Source: Darksidea phi
Taxonomy: Eukaryota; Ascomycota; Dothideomycetes; Pleosporales; Lentitheciaceae
Direction: 5' to 3'
DNA: 64,000 nucleotides
Assembly: GCA_030770425.1 (NCBI GenBank)
Contig: JASJFT010000070.1
Coordinates: forward strand, 62,001 to 126,000
Position numbers and translations under genes: made by a program. How positions within the stretch are numbered: the stretch's first letter is position 1; each line of letters starts with the position of its first letter. The notes under the pieces were generated by a model. The model was given only the letters and a program-made list of their open reading frames with translations. It had not been told where the DNA came from and did not search any database. This document shows, one piece after another, positions 33,314-45,253 of the stretch.

Positions 33314-34657
33314 TCAGCTTCCGGCGTTGAGTGGGTTCGCAAGCGCAAGAAGCCAGGGCCGCCAGACAGTCTCGGCCCAGTCCATCAGCCAATGAAGCAC
33401 AGCAACCACTTTCAGTGCATCAAAACACGTGCGCGTGCTCCCAATGGCAACCTGTTCCCATATGGTAACCTGATCGCTGCTCTTGGACACAACTAGAAGG
33501 TGCCATTCATGGCCCTGGGCAATGAGAAGCGGCACCGCCGGCCAGACCCTGTGCTCAAGATCTCCAATAAGGGACAGCCGCTTGAGCCAGGCATCTGTCC
33601 ATATAGCAACCTGAGGTCTTCCGTCGGTCCATGATTTGGTCGGGCTCTTAGTCTCAATGTTGATCGCAAAGGGCGCGCGGCGAGCCTTGCTAGTGTGGTT
33701 CCAGGATTTGATACTAGCTCCTGGGGTTTTTCTCAGGTGCTTCCAGGCTCGCTCAATGTGCTCGCATCCTTCGAGTGAGATGACATAATCGACAGCTCGA
33801 CCAGGCTGTTCGGAACGGGCGAGAGACTTGGGCTCAATTCTGGCCATTTTTCTAGTGTTGTCAGCACATGGCCAAGGAAATGATGATGCCACTTACACAT
33901 TTTCTATGGTGAGCTTTTGCGCATGTCGGCTTGTAGCACGAGCGAGTTCCATCAGTGGGAGCTGGACCCCAGAGTTCCATTCATCCTCAGTAATCTCCAC
34001 CTGGCGACTATGCTTGCGCGCCTTCTGCACTAGCGTAAGGACCATGGCAATATCTGGTGTCTCGCCGATGGCGTTGCGATCCTCCTCGGTTGCCCAAGGA
34101 TAGCCAAAGCGCATTTGGTCTATCCGGGAGAGACCCGCGGTATCTTGATTGCGCCCCAAAATGCCAATTCCATCGGCAAAGCGCTGCGCAGCGCTGCGCA
34201 TAGCAAAGACATCTGCGGGTTCTTCGTATTTGGCATCGTCGAAATTGCAGAAGACTATGGGGTTCTGCTCGAGGTCTTCCAACAACATCAACTGCTTTGT
34301 CGGGCTCAGGCGACCGCTCTGATGCGATTCGAGGGACACGTCGGAGGCAGGCTCTGATGGAGGAGAGGGCGATGGCGGCGGGAGCTGAGGGGGGTCGTCC
34401 ATGTCCCGTCGGCGCTTGGTGGGGCGGGCCGTGGCATCATCATCGTGATTTATACTGCGCTTCGCCTTGACAGGACGCAAGTTCTTCTTGTCAGTGTCGC
34501 ACGCGACGATGGGGGGAACCTGGAAGGCCTGGGTTGTATCGACGTTATCGATCCAGACGGCGATGTTCATACGTAACAGGACGCGTTGCGCGCGCAGTTC
34601 TCGTAGTATGCAGCGTTGGAGATGGTTGGATGGCCCGGACTCGTTTGTTGTGAGCAT
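33314..34657 (-). CDS. Fungal PD-(D/E)XK nuclease-like protein
   Basis: Two exons (34657-33897 and 33851-33314) join in phase across a 46-base intron (GTAAGT...CTAG) to give 432 residues. The N-terminal part has a Pro/Ser-rich stretch (PPQLPPPSPSPPSEP) and a basic KRRR. RSAAQRFADGIGILGRNQD follows. The catalytic-like part carries FAINIETKSPTKSWTDGRPQ, with the ExK signature of PD-(D/E)XK enzymes, and then QVAIWTDAWL and CFDALKVVAVLHWLMDWAET. From memory this matches a fungus-specific, multicopy nuclease-like family. Whether it cuts DNA is unproven; association with mobile DNA is possible. Both exons are free of stops. Confidence 0.75.
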
Positions 34658-35457
34658 CGCGACGCCAAGGTGGCGCTAGTGCGCGGAAAGTGGTGTCCGG
34701 TCGGGATCGCACGCCACACGGCGGGAATTGCGTCCCGGAGAAACCTCAGGCCGACATTTTCGCACTTTCCTTTCCTGGTATTCCGTTAATCTTTCCAATC
34801 GGAACCCCGTGCAGTGGTGGGCTTGCCTCCTATCGCTCCTCGTCCCGAGTCCAGCGCGTCAAGGGCGATAAGGGCAATACAAGACACGAGCATGAGGATA
34901 ATAATTATGACCATCACAACTATTAGTCCGGAGAGCGGGCGGAGGAGATGCTTTCACCAATCGGCATCCACGCCACAACAATACGTCGACCAGGGAATGG
35001 CTTGTGGAACCGAACACCAGGACTTTGGTAGCAGATGTGGGGAGGACGCGTGCAGGGATAGAGTGCTATTGCCGACTTCGCCTACGACGTAGTGCGTGTT
35101 GCGTAAGGGAAAGCGCACATGTTATTTTAGCAGGGCTCTTATTGCGTACAACATCCTATACTCCGCACTACACCAGGTAGTGGCTCTGCCTCGCTCAAAT
35201 CTTTCAGTCTCGGTACTAAGAGCAAGAATCGCTGCTGCCGCTATGGTTACATACAATAGTCTTCCGACTGGGAAACCTTGTCCAAACGCTTTGTCGAATA
35301 ACGGCATTGACCAAGGTATGCCCACATTCGCGAAAAATGAATCAACGGAGGATTACAGATGTACAAAGGAAAGGCTGGTTGCATGTGAATGGGGGGCAAG
35401 ATTGCCCCCTTATCCAGTAGGGCAAAACATTCAATTAGAACCAGACTGAGGGCGAAT
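34658..35457. other. Intergenic, no gene seen
   Basis: Only short frames. The left part is the 5' flank of the nuclease-like gene. Confidence 0.5.
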
Positions 35458-36741
35458 TCAAAATCTTGCAGGCCTGGCTGTCATGTATTTGTCCCATATC
35501 CTTTGCTCAATTTTCAAATCACGCTGGACCCATTTAGTCGTAACAATTGCCCATATGCCAGACCACGTAAATGGGACAGACCATCCCAACTGTACAAATG
35601 CGTTCCGTTAGTGTATTTTCCTTTCCTAGGGAATTCTCCAGAATAGAAGTGGTCGGGTGTAGGAGTAGGGATGATTGGGATAGAAAAATAGATTTGACGA
35701 GCCAACTCACAATATATGCAACGTCTCTGTCCACCGAGAAAATAAGCAACGTTGTACCCACAGCGATTAGCAATGCTGGTAGCGCCCAAAAAAGTGTCAG
35801 GCGGTGCAGCATCCGCCTAAAGTAAGGGCTTGCCTCGTACCTCTGATTCAGCCGCATCCGGTACGCCGTCCCGCCAGCGCCGTCTACGGCAACGATATCT
35901 TCTATAAGTGGATAGATAGAAGGCCGCAGTGCCTGTCCTCTGGCAATGGACGATACACGAAATGGGGCGTGCAAACGAAAAACGTACATGATCTCCAAGA
36001 GAGTTAATTCCAGCCCAAAGAAGGCGAGGAGAGAAGGTAATGGCATCGCCAAGAGGCGGACCATAGGCTCGTTCGGCAAAGTGCCGATGATAAGCTCTAC
36101 TATGATGATTACAAAGGCTACAGTTAGGTTCCACTGGAACCAATCACACTGTTGTTTGCCAGATTCAGAAACGGGCGTCACACGCGGAACAACGGCTCAG
36201 GGCGCACTTACCGATAGCCTTCCTGTGCCAAACACCCGACAAGTCGAGTCCTTTTTGCAAAGCCTCCAAAATCGCTGAAAGTACTCCATGATGGCTGAAC
36301 CTCCGATCAGAATTGTGACTATGCTAAATACTGTCGATATGTTATCAATGCGGTCCTTGAAACAACTTAAACTTTGATAGACTACATACCATCACGGTGG
36401 GACAAATCTGTGCAGTACCATAACACGAAGTACAGTAAAATGGGCAACGCGACCGAGTCGATGAAGACAAGCGTCCAGAAGATGCCGATCCTTAGCTTGC
36501 GTGTGCGAAGAGTGTACTCGAGGTCTGGAAGGCTGACGCTGACTGACGGAGTGAGTTCGTTGGTAATTAAGGCTATGATCGAATCGCCGTCTACAGATGT
36601 ACGATCGGAGCGACCTGCACTATTAGATCGGGTACGCAAAAGACTTGAGTTGAAACCCGGAGGTAGGAAGGCTTGCCAATTCGCATACCTATCATGATTC
36701 GATGCCGTCAAATAAACTTGTACCCTGTCCGAAATAGGCAA
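35458..36741 (-). CDS. Conserved fungal multi-pass membrane protein
   Basis: Four exons (36741-36390, 36330-36212, 36148-35711, 35589-35458) join in phase to 346 residues. Hydrophobic segments include IGIFWTLVFIDSVALPILLY, FSIVTILIGGSAI, WNLTVAFVIIIVELIIG, PLPSLLAFFGLELTLLEIMY, TLFWALPALLIAVGTTLLIF and WSVPFTWSGIWAIV, so about six helices. A cytosolic-looking loop carries VEDIVAVDGAGGTAYR-like sequence (IEDIVAVDGAGGTAYR) and LNQRYEASPYFRRMLHRL. I recognise this layout as a recurring ascomycete membrane protein without a known job. Acceptors were chosen because only they keep the frame: the first intron must end at 36331, and the last exon replaces a spurious read-through tail. Location is some membrane; nothing more can be said. 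Confidence 0.7.
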
Positions 36742-38814
36742 AGTAATAAAGGCTCGAGACGGATAGCTCCGTGGTCATTTGCGTGGATGTGTCGTCGACA
36801 CTTTTGAATTGAGCGCTGCTTGGTAAATGGAAGATACTGGCTGACGTGTAATGCTCCAAAATTCAATGGGGGGTGAGTGATGGGAACGAGGTGCTGCCGC
36901 TCAAACCTATAACTCAGCGCGTTCGGCAGAGCTTATCCGCATCTCTCTGTATTGGGCTTCGTGAAGCAGGATCTACAGTATTCATGCTTAATTGTACCGA
37001 CCATGGGTCGTACCGGGATAGGGACACGAGTAAGGATTTCATAGGTTCTACGCTTCCTCAGCTTTGCGCCGGCACGGCTTGATGAGCGAAATAAGAGAAT
37101 AGAAGAGCCGAATACTAGGCTGAGAAGAGCTAGCGCTGATCATTCAAAACGACTTGTGCACTTCGGCGCGAGATCTTGCTGATTTGCTCGGAATTCGCCT
37201 TATTTACGGTATAATCAATCGATGGCTGAGTTACACCGACGTCGCACCACTAAAACGTCACTGATACTTACGTCGCTGCAGAGCCAATTGGCGCTCTTCA
37301 CCATGGACCATTGATGGGGTCCTTGCTTGTTCCAATATGTCGTTACAGACAAACTCAATGAGCGGACATTCTAGATTCGCGACTTTTGGGCAGTGCGTCC
37401 CAATCGGGCCGAAGCTGCGAGACGACGAAAGAAGGCGCAATAACAAATTTTGGAAATGAGCGTTTAGGCCCGAATAAGTGCAAGTCAGGAACACGACACG
37501 TCATCCCGCTCCGCTGTTCTTGTCGTTCAAAGACTGTGTGGAGACGTTGGCGGAGGCTGAGCACCCGTAGAACCCCTGCCCGCTCGTGCTACTTGCCTCG
37601 TTCGGGCTGGCCTTGCGAATTGAAATTCGGCCGAATACACGGGTAGCAAGTTTAACGTGGTGCTTCGCGGTTTGAGAGTACCGAAATGGAGGCCATTGCG
37701 AGGCCCCTGGCTGCGCGGCTTGTAAAGTATTTGTTGTGTGATGGTAACTGCAAGGGTCTCAAGGAGCAGAGTGTGACCGCATCTTTGTCTCGAGGTGAGA
37801 GAGGGCTAGCCCATATGCGCCTCTCGCCTGGCGGAGCTAACTACATGTAGCTAGCAGAACTGTGGCGGATACAAAGACCACCGCCGCCCGCTTCCGCCTC
37901 CCTTCTGAGGAGACTCCGAACGCGCAGGTCGTCGAGAGCCTTTTGGCTGAGTACCTCCTCATCAGCAGACGGCTAGTCGGGGGCGAGAGGCCCTTTGTGC
38001 CTGCCAACTCTCTCGCACAGATGGTTGGACTGTGACCTGACGAAGCAAACTTAGCGCAGATCAACGGTCGTCGGCGGAGAGGCTGTGGGGTCTTGCGATC
38101 TTTCTTCCCCGGGAAACATGCTAGCAACTTCTTGCCGCCAGCGAGGGGTCGTGCGGGGTATCGGCATCTCATCTCCGTCCCACCCTACGACCAACAACCT
38201 TGCAATCAACACTTCTCTTACGACAAATGAGTCGACAACATAAGCGTCAATACGCCTCTATGCACCTTGATACGCCTGCAAGTTGCCTATCGGAGGTTTC
38301 TATCCTTAAGCTAGGGTAGCTCGTCCCGGAAGACTCCGTGCCACTTTAAACACAAATATGCCATAGTATCAGGCATAGGTAAGTAGTATACACGGTCGGT
38401 GAGGTGGTTGCTGACCAAGACCCTGTTTATTCATCTGTTCTAAATGTGAGCGCAGGGCACTGTTGGCATGAATAAACTGCGCACCCTTTATGAATTAGCA
38501 CAACGTTATTACCAGAGGTTTTGCTCACCCCTGTCCCTACCCCGGTACGCTCTGGCCATGCACACGACTCATGCCTGATACCATAATATTCCTGAGCATC
38601 GACTCATTGCTTCCGCCACGGCATGGAAGCTAAACACCTCGCCTATATGAGGCAGGCACCTTTGCGGAAAATGTCGTCGACATGCATATATAAGCGAAAA
38701 CAACCCTCACATTATACGTAATATACTGCAACGGAACGCAGGCATCACCCTCGCGTTCGCGTCTACTATCGTACCTGTACTTCTCATACCTCCTCCCCTA
38801 CATAAAACCCAAAC
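36742..38814. other. Intergenic; possible gene fragment and CYP505 promoter
   Basis: A plus-strand stretch at about 37,850-38,040 reads protein-like (ETPNAQVVESLLAEYLLISR) but ends at a stop and has no recognised family. TATATAAG at 38687-38694, about 120 bases before the CYP505 start, is a plausible TATA box, followed by a C/T-rich leader. Confidence 0.4.
38687..38694 (+). promoter_or_regulatory. TATA-like element of the CYP505 gene
   Basis: TATATAAG about 120 bases upstream of the start codon, followed by a C/T-rich stretch typical of fungal leaders. Found by position only. Confidence 0.4.
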
Positions 38815-41800
38815 ATGCCTTCGCAAGATCGCAAGATCGTTGCTATCCCCGAGCCGAAGGGCTTGCCTTACCTGGGTAACATCGGTGAATTCAAGTCTGA
38901 GAACTCCTTGAAAGATCTCGACCGTCTTTACGACAAGTATGGTAAGTATATAACGATATGTCCAACCACCATGGCACGCGCCACCCCCTCTCCATGAGGC
39001 TCGGAAAGTTGCGCCACGCACGCGCCACGCCCTCTTTCATGAGGCTCGGGCCGTTGCCCTCGCAGTCGTGCCGTAACGTGAGCCTCTGGCAACAACTATA
39101 ACCAATGACCTTCTTATATTTTAAGGTATTTTGGCGGACATACGCTTTTATGTCACCTTTTTAGGTTATTCCACCAGTTTGATGACGCGATGGCTGCTAC
39201 TCATTCGATATAATGAGATATGAAACCGTATAGCTAACGCTGCTATTAGGGGAAATTTTCCGATTGCGTTTTCCCGATTCCAAGACGATTGTCTTCACAG
39301 GCTCCAATAAGTTGGTCAATGAGCTCTGCGACGAGTCACGCTTCAAGAAGTCAATTCAAGGAGAACTGCTCGAGGCACGCCATGCCGTTGCAGACGGTCT
39401 CTTCACCGCTAAGAACGAAGAAGAAAATTGGGCTATCGCCCATCGAATCCTGATGCCTGCCTTTGGACCTATCTCCGTCAGAACCATGTTCAATGGTATG
39501 CACGAAATTGTCAACCAAATGGCTCTCAAATGGGCCCGCCATGGACCATCCACCCCCATTTCCGCCAGTGAAGACTTCACTCGCATGGCTCTCGACGTCC
39601 TTGCACTTTGCTCTATGGGCTATCGCTTCAATTCTTTCTACAAGGAAGAATTGCATCCCTTCCTCCAGAGCATGAGCGATGTCTTGACCGAGATAGGAAA
39701 ACGGGTTCAGCGACCAAAGTGGGCCTCCATCTTTTACCACTCGTCTGAACACAAGTTCCGCCAGGATATCGATGTCATGCGTAGAACGTCAGAAGAAGTT
39801 ATCAAAGCCCGGAGGGCTGATCCGGAGGGTAACAAGAAGAGGGATTTGTTGACAACCATGATCGAGGGTGTGGATCCGAAAACGGGAAAGAAACTCAGTG
39901 ATGAGAGTATCATCAACAACCTCGTCACCTTTTTGGTCGCAGGGCACGAAACCACTTCCGGGACGCTTTCCTTTGTTTTCTACTCGATGCTAAAGAACCC
40001 TTATACGTTCCAGAAAGCTCAAAAGGAGGTAGATGAAGTCATGGGAAGAGATCCCGTGACGGTTGATAAGATTTTCAAGCTAAAGTACATTCCAGCTGTA
40101 AGTCACCGGGCTTGTCTTTTCTATGCATGACCCCGCCGAGCCAACTAACTCGGTCTGCAGGTACTCCGCGAGACACTCCGCCAATGTTCGCCCATTCCCG
40201 GCATCACACTGGAGCCTATCGAGGACGAACTCTTAGACGGCAAATATCCCGTCAAGAAGGGTGAACCAGTAGCGGCCATATTTTCAAAGGCACATCTCGA
40301 CCCCGCAGTGTACGGCGAGGACGCAAATGAATTCAAGCCCGAGCGCATGTTGGACGAAAACTTTGAGCGTTTGCAAAAGGAATTTCCTAACTGCTGGAAG
40401 CCGTTTGGAAATGGCATGCGAGCCTGCATTGGCCGACCATTCGCCTGGCAGGAGATGCTTCTAGCTATGTCTGTCCTTCTCCAAAACTTCGACTTCTATT
40501 TGCACGATCCAACTTACAATCTGAAAATTTCCGAAACTCTCACCATCAAGCCCAAGGACTTCTACATGCGCGCTTCCCTACGGCACGGCATGACTCCCGG
40601 GGATTTGGAGCGCAGCCTTCGTGGCGATACCGGCGGAGCTTCTGCCGCTTCCGATGCGGGTGCGCGACCCAGCTTGAACAACAAACCGACCGCAAAACCC
40701 CTCAGCATCTTCTACGGCTCTAACAGCGGTACGTGCGAAGCCCTATCTCAGCGACTAGCTGCCAGCGCACCAGCGCATGGCTTCAAGGTTGAAGCGCTCG
40801 ACTCACTCGATGCCGCCAAGGGCAGGCTACCTACGGATCACCCCGTCATTATATTTGCCTCCTCTTATGAAGGCCAACCCCCCGATAACGCTAGAGTATT
40901 CGTGTCATGGTTGGAGAGCCTGACAGGCAAGGAGGTAGACGAAGTCGCTTACGCAGTTTTCGGTGTTGGGAATAAAGAATGGCGCCAGACTTTCCAACGA
41001 GTCCCAACCCTCATCGATGCCAAGTTAGAAGAGCATGGAGCTGAGCGACTTGTTACGACAGGCTTAACGGACGTATCTGAAAGTGACCCCTTCACTAACT
41101 TCGAAACATGGGAGGACAATATTCTCTGGCCAACTCTAGAGAAGAGATACTCCGTTACCAAGAACGGTGATGACACTCTTCATTCAGGCTTTATGGTGGA
41201 TGTATCGACTCCGCGTAGCTCAACTCTCCGCCAGGACGTTAAAGAGGCGGTCGTCACAGCCACACAGGATCTTACTACGCCGGGCTTACCCGCGAAGAAG
41301 CACATCGAGATCAAGCTGCCCACCGGCGTGTCCTACGAACCTGGAGATTACCTTGCTCTATTGCCCATGAACCCTAGGGAGACAGTGAATCGCGTATTCC
41401 GCCGCTTCAAACTCGCATGGGATGCTGTGCTCAATATTAAGGGGAATGAGTCTACACCACTGCCAACGAACAGACCGACATCTGCTTCTGACATATTGAG
41501 TGCCTATGTTGAGCTTTCGCAGCCTGCGACAAGAAGGAACGTGTTGACCCTCGCGGCGCATACACAGGAAGAACAGGCCAAGAGGGAGCTCGAGGCATTA
41601 GCAGCGGATGACCAGCTCCAAGACCAAATTACTAAGAAACGAGTCTCGGTATTGGATCTCCTGGAGAGGTTCCCTTCCATCAACATACCATTTGGCGCCT
41701 TTCTCGCCATGTTGCCTCCTATGCGTATCCGACAATAGTAGGTTTTCTGTTTCTACACTCTGCAGCCACAAAATACTGACGTCTCCAAGCTCCATTTCCT

Positions 41801-42450
41801 CCTCGCCCCTGCATGATCCCCAGACCGTCACTCTTACCTATTCCGTGCTCGAAGAGCCCTCGCTCTCCGGTCGTGGAAAACACATCGGCGTTGCTACCTC
41901 CTACCTTGCGAACCTTAGACCGAACGATATCCTTCACGTCGCCATTCGCTCCTCTCACGTTTCTTTCCATCTCCCTCGCACCCCAGAGACAACGCCTATC
42001 ATCTGCATTGCTGCCGGTACCGGCCTAGCACCCTTCCGTGGCTTTATCCAGCAACGTGCCGCACAGATAGAATCTGGTCGCACCCTTGCGCCCGCACTAC
42101 TTATCTACGGCTGCCGAGGCAGAGGCGACGATCTCTATCGCGACGAATTCGATGCCTGGGAGGCTCTCGGGGCAGTCGTCGTCAAACGGGCCTATTCTCG
42201 GGAGGACTCCGAGGAGACGGCCGGCTGCAAATATGTTCAGGACCGCATGCTCAAAGAGAAAGAAATGCTCGATGAATTGTGGAGTAATGGTGCTAAGTTG
42301 TTTGTTTGCGGTAGCAGGCAGGTGGGGAATGCAGTGGAGAAGGCGTGTGTGGAGTTGTTACGTGAATTGAAAGAGTGCGATGATGAGACGGCATGGAAGG
42401 AGTTGGAGGCGACTCGGAATGAGAGGTTTGCTACGGATGTTTTTGACTGA
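38815..42450 (+). CDS. Self-sufficient P450-NADPH reductase fusion (CYP505/P450foxy type)
   Basis: Exons 38815-38941, 39250-40097, 40161-41737 and 41790-42450 join in phase to 1,070 residues, the usual family length. The P450 half has IPEPKGLPYLGNIGEF at the start, the I-helix FLVAGHETTSG, the K-helix ETLR and the heme loop FGNGMRACIGRPFAWQE. The reductase half has the FMN flavodoxin start IFYGSNSGTCEALSQRLA, then SYEGQPPDNA, the FAD-binding RIRQYSISSSPL (its Tyr codon split by the last intron), and NADPH-binding CIAAGTGLAPFRGFIQQR and YGCRGRGDDLYRDEF. This family hydroxylates fatty acids near the omega end without a separate reductase; fungal members are membrane-associated. The last intron was chosen because reading through would stop just after RIRQ. 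The first intron is 308 bases, far longer than the others, and holds a repeat. Confidence 0.95.
38974..39235. mobile_element. MITE-like relative inside CYP505 intron 1
   Basis: GCACGCGCCACGCCCTC at 39018 and the following GGCTCGGGCCGTTGCCCTCG match the left end of the element at 25596. The inner CTTCTTATATTTTAAGGTAT is shared exactly. A second partial copy of the end sequence starts at 38974. GACGCGATGGCTGCTACTCA is also shared, but in the opposite orientation. The copy looks rearranged and lies wholly within the intron, so splicing removes it. Confidence 0.65.
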
Positions 42451-42710
42451 ATTTATGCCCTCTCCCTGTCGCGGTGAATTAGGATGCAAATCGGTGGGAA
42501 GAGTCTGAGACTTATTGCTTTAAGCATGTACCCTTACTTATTCCGTTCCAAGTGTCTAGATTTGCGTAAGTGGCTGCTAGAGCTTATCGGCTGCAGATAC
42601 AAGTCTTCGGAACTACGGAAAGGAAACGACTCTACTAAAGTACCTAGATACAATTGAAGATAGGAAACGGATTAACCAAAGAAACAGAATATTGATACTC
42701 GTTACTGGTT

Positions 42711-42800
42711 TCAACAACCTTTTTTCGTGTTAAGATATTCGGGTCAAAATACCCTTTTATGTCATCTTTTCAAGTTATTCCGCACGTTTAACAGCGCACT
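42711..42800. repeat. Degraded fragment related to the MITE-like element
   Basis: The CCCTTTTATGTCATCTTTTC core and the following AGTTATTCC correspond, with transitions, to 39,135-39,180 in the CYP505 intron copy. It lies about 270 bases beyond the CYP505 stop. Confidence 0.5.
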
Positions 42801-42945
42801 CCTTCAATAAACAGGCCTACCAATTGATTAATTTTTAAACGAATTTTTAAGTCCTCCCAGTTCGACCAGATAACCCTAACAGATAACCAGTAGTACTAAT
42901 CCTAAACCATGAGCTAGATTAACCAACCTGCTACCCGTTACCATT

Positions 42946-43572
42946 CTACGCCGTGTGACTCGCTGTCCCGTTACCTTTCAACCACGGACAGAGGTTATCC
43001 TTATTATTTGGATCCATCCAGGGAGTCTGCCCTTCCGGGACTTGCGAATTCTCTGGATGTCTCCCCTCTTTATCTACACAATATCCCACGCCACAGGCAC
43101 TCTGTGGGCCCCTGTTGCCGCACGCTCCAAACGTCAAGCGTGCCTCTGCGTAGAAGTTCCACCCGTCATCCGGGTCCGCGTAGTATCCATACGTGTAATA
43201 ACGATACGGATCCCAAATCGTCTGGTTATTGTTGCGGACGCCGGTGCTGTCGAGCCACTTGACGACGCCTCGCATCTTGTAGGGGATGTCGTGGAAGCAG
43301 TCCCAGTTGTAGAAGCGGATTTGTAGGCATTCGCCGTCAGCAAAGGGCTTCTGGAAAATTGGGCCGCCTAGGCCTTTGGTGGCGTTTTGGTCGGGCTGTT
43401 GGAGGATGTATTCACGGAGAGCGTCGATCTTGGTCTCCCAGGAGATGACGGCCACGGGTGGAGTGGGAGACGGCGCTGCTGATGTTGTGGCCCAAGGCAT
43501 GGCGTTGCATATTCCTGCCAGAGCGCTAATGAGGATTCCATTGCTAAGAATATTAAGAAGAGACTTCCGCAT
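42946..43572 (-). CDS. Secreted cysteine-containing protein, 208 residues
   Basis: The start has a hydrophobic signal-like segment (LLNILSNGILISALAGICNA), followed by a Pro/Ser/Thr-rich linker (TSAAPSPTPP). The mature region has six cysteines (GECLQ, WDCFH, GACGN, SACGV, GYCVD, NLCPW), compatible with three disulfides. It also has potential N-glycosylation sites (NAT, NQT, NGT) and an aromatic-rich middle (YRYYTYGYYADPDDGWNFYA). The frame is closed and single-exon. I do not recognise the family. Secretion plus an even number of cysteines fits an extracellular enzyme-like or effector-like protein. Its promoter side, towards 43.6-44.4 kb, borders A/T-rich repeat DNA. Confidence 0.75.
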   Translation of the reverse strand: MRKSLLNILSNGILISALAGICNAMPWATTSAAPSPTPPVAVISWETKIDALREYILQQPDQNATKGLGGPIFQKPFADGECLQIRFYNWDCFHDIPYKMRGVVKWLDSTGVRNNNQTIWDPYRYYTYGYYADPDDGWNFYAEARLTFGACGNRGPQSACGVGYCVDKEGRHPENSQVPEGQTPWMDPNNKDNLCPWLKGNGTASHTA

Positions 43573-45253
43573 CGTGGTAATCGTAGTGGTTATTGGTTTT
43601 GCGAAAACGCGAAGATGCTAATGATACACGTCGTCGTGTCATAATCATTTAAATAGTTCGTCGCGAGGTACAAGGCTCGCTTACGACTTCGGTTAGACGC
43701 AGGCATAGATTCAAATAATATACTATAGCGTGATTGACGACGCGTTGGCGAAGGTACATCATTTACTGCTTGGAGGCTTAGGATGTTACGGTGTGACTGG
43801 CGAATTATGTTTTCTGCAAGGTGGAACACCTCGGTCGCATAAATTTGCGATAAAGACTTGTGCGGCTTAGATTGTGCGTCGTATAATTAATCAAAATAAA
43901 TGATCGACGCAGACTCTGTGGGTCGGGGGCGGGGTAGTATAATGGGCTAACCATTTGGTGTAAGAATGCCTGCTGGCCTGCTAATTCTGCCGATGTACTT
44001 CATTATCTCCAACGAATTTAACCTGCTAGACAGTGGAGAGTCGTTTCGTGCGGCAGAATGTGTGCCACGGTCGATTGGTGGGTTGGTAGGTCGGTGAGTG
44101 AGATGCCACTTACACTTACGTGCGTGCCATCTTAATCGTACTACGCTTAAGAGCTGATAATTTTTGGACTTTTATAGTAAGGTTAGTATAAAATATAGCA
44201 AGAGTTGGTACAGAGTAGAAGTACTATACCCTACCTTATATACTATAATAAAGCTATAACGTGTTCCACAAGCGAGTCGCTACCCTATCTAACTTTTCGC
44301 GACGCGTTATCTATTAACTATAATGCCTTAACTAACTACTATTCGATTATCTTATGATAAAGTAGATATCTCTTTATATTATTAATTCTAGCTAGTATAA
44401 AATTACTATATAATCGTAACGTAACCTAATAAAGGACGGCTACCAGCCGTAAAGCGGGGTTGTGGCTGTCAGGCCTGTGGTTGTGCCAATTCTTAGCAAG
44501 CGGGCCGGGCAAAGCTCCGCAGCCTTGCGATCACACTCTGCCCCCATCAACCAGCCTAACAATCCTATAGCCGGAGTGGGTCGGCCGTCCTCCGTACTAT
44601 CGTAATCGAGGCGTTCATCTGTCTCTGGCTAGACTTAAGTGGCAAATTAAACACGAAGTTACAAGGTATTAGGTATCAGGCGTTCCTCCTAGTGTGCCCA
44701 AATCGTTCCATGCTCTAGCAGATCATAGCGGTGTCGCTCGCTCTACTCCATTTATCATGCACAAGGCAACGCTTGATGTAAGGGAAAGCACGAAGCCAAC
44801 GGTATCTCACTAACAATGCTTTGTGCGATCTAAAACGTAACAACGGGAAGATGACAGGCTTCGGCATAATATATTTCCGTGCCGCTTGGACCCCGCTCTG
44901 ATGTCCTCGCTGCAGCGCTCAGCCGCCCTTGCTCGTACTATCAGATCTGAACATTGCCTGTTCGAGTGCACGAAAGTTGCTACTATAGTCTGAGTAAGTC
45001 ACGGGCTCTCTATTGTCCCATGAGCCTCTTTATTGTGTCTCTCCATTTTTGTACAATCCTTGACCTTTTGCTTCATCTTTTGTTTTCAGTCGAGAATTAA
45101 TGCCCTCAGCCTTTTTAGTAAAGCTCACGATATCAAGACGTCGTCTTAGAATTCTATCGTATTGTCCTTGACGCCTTTTGACGTACACATCGCATTCGCC
45201 TCTGAATTCTTCGTCGCACGACACATTGTCCTTTTTATTGGCACTTTCACATT
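43573..45253. other. A/T-rich repeat-bearing spacer before the SIR2-phosphorylase gene
   Basis: No gene was seen. Positions 44,180-44,290 resemble 52,675-52,745 (shared GTAGAAGTACTATACC-like text with transitions). Positions 44,300-44,440 resemble the A/T-rich left flank and left arm of the MITE at 25,505-25,690. Both look like old repeats eroded by C-to-T change. Confidence 0.5.

Noticed and set aside
41738..41789. Apparent stop ending the CYP505 frame just after RIRQ
   Set aside because: A 52-base GT-AG intron here restores the conserved RIRQYSISSSPL flavin motif, so it is not a truncation.
43911..43960. GC-rich stretch looked at as a possible tRNA or RNA hairpin
   Set aside because: No tRNA arms or T-loop sequence could be fitted. 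No tRNA, rRNA or CRISPR array was found anywhere in the window.
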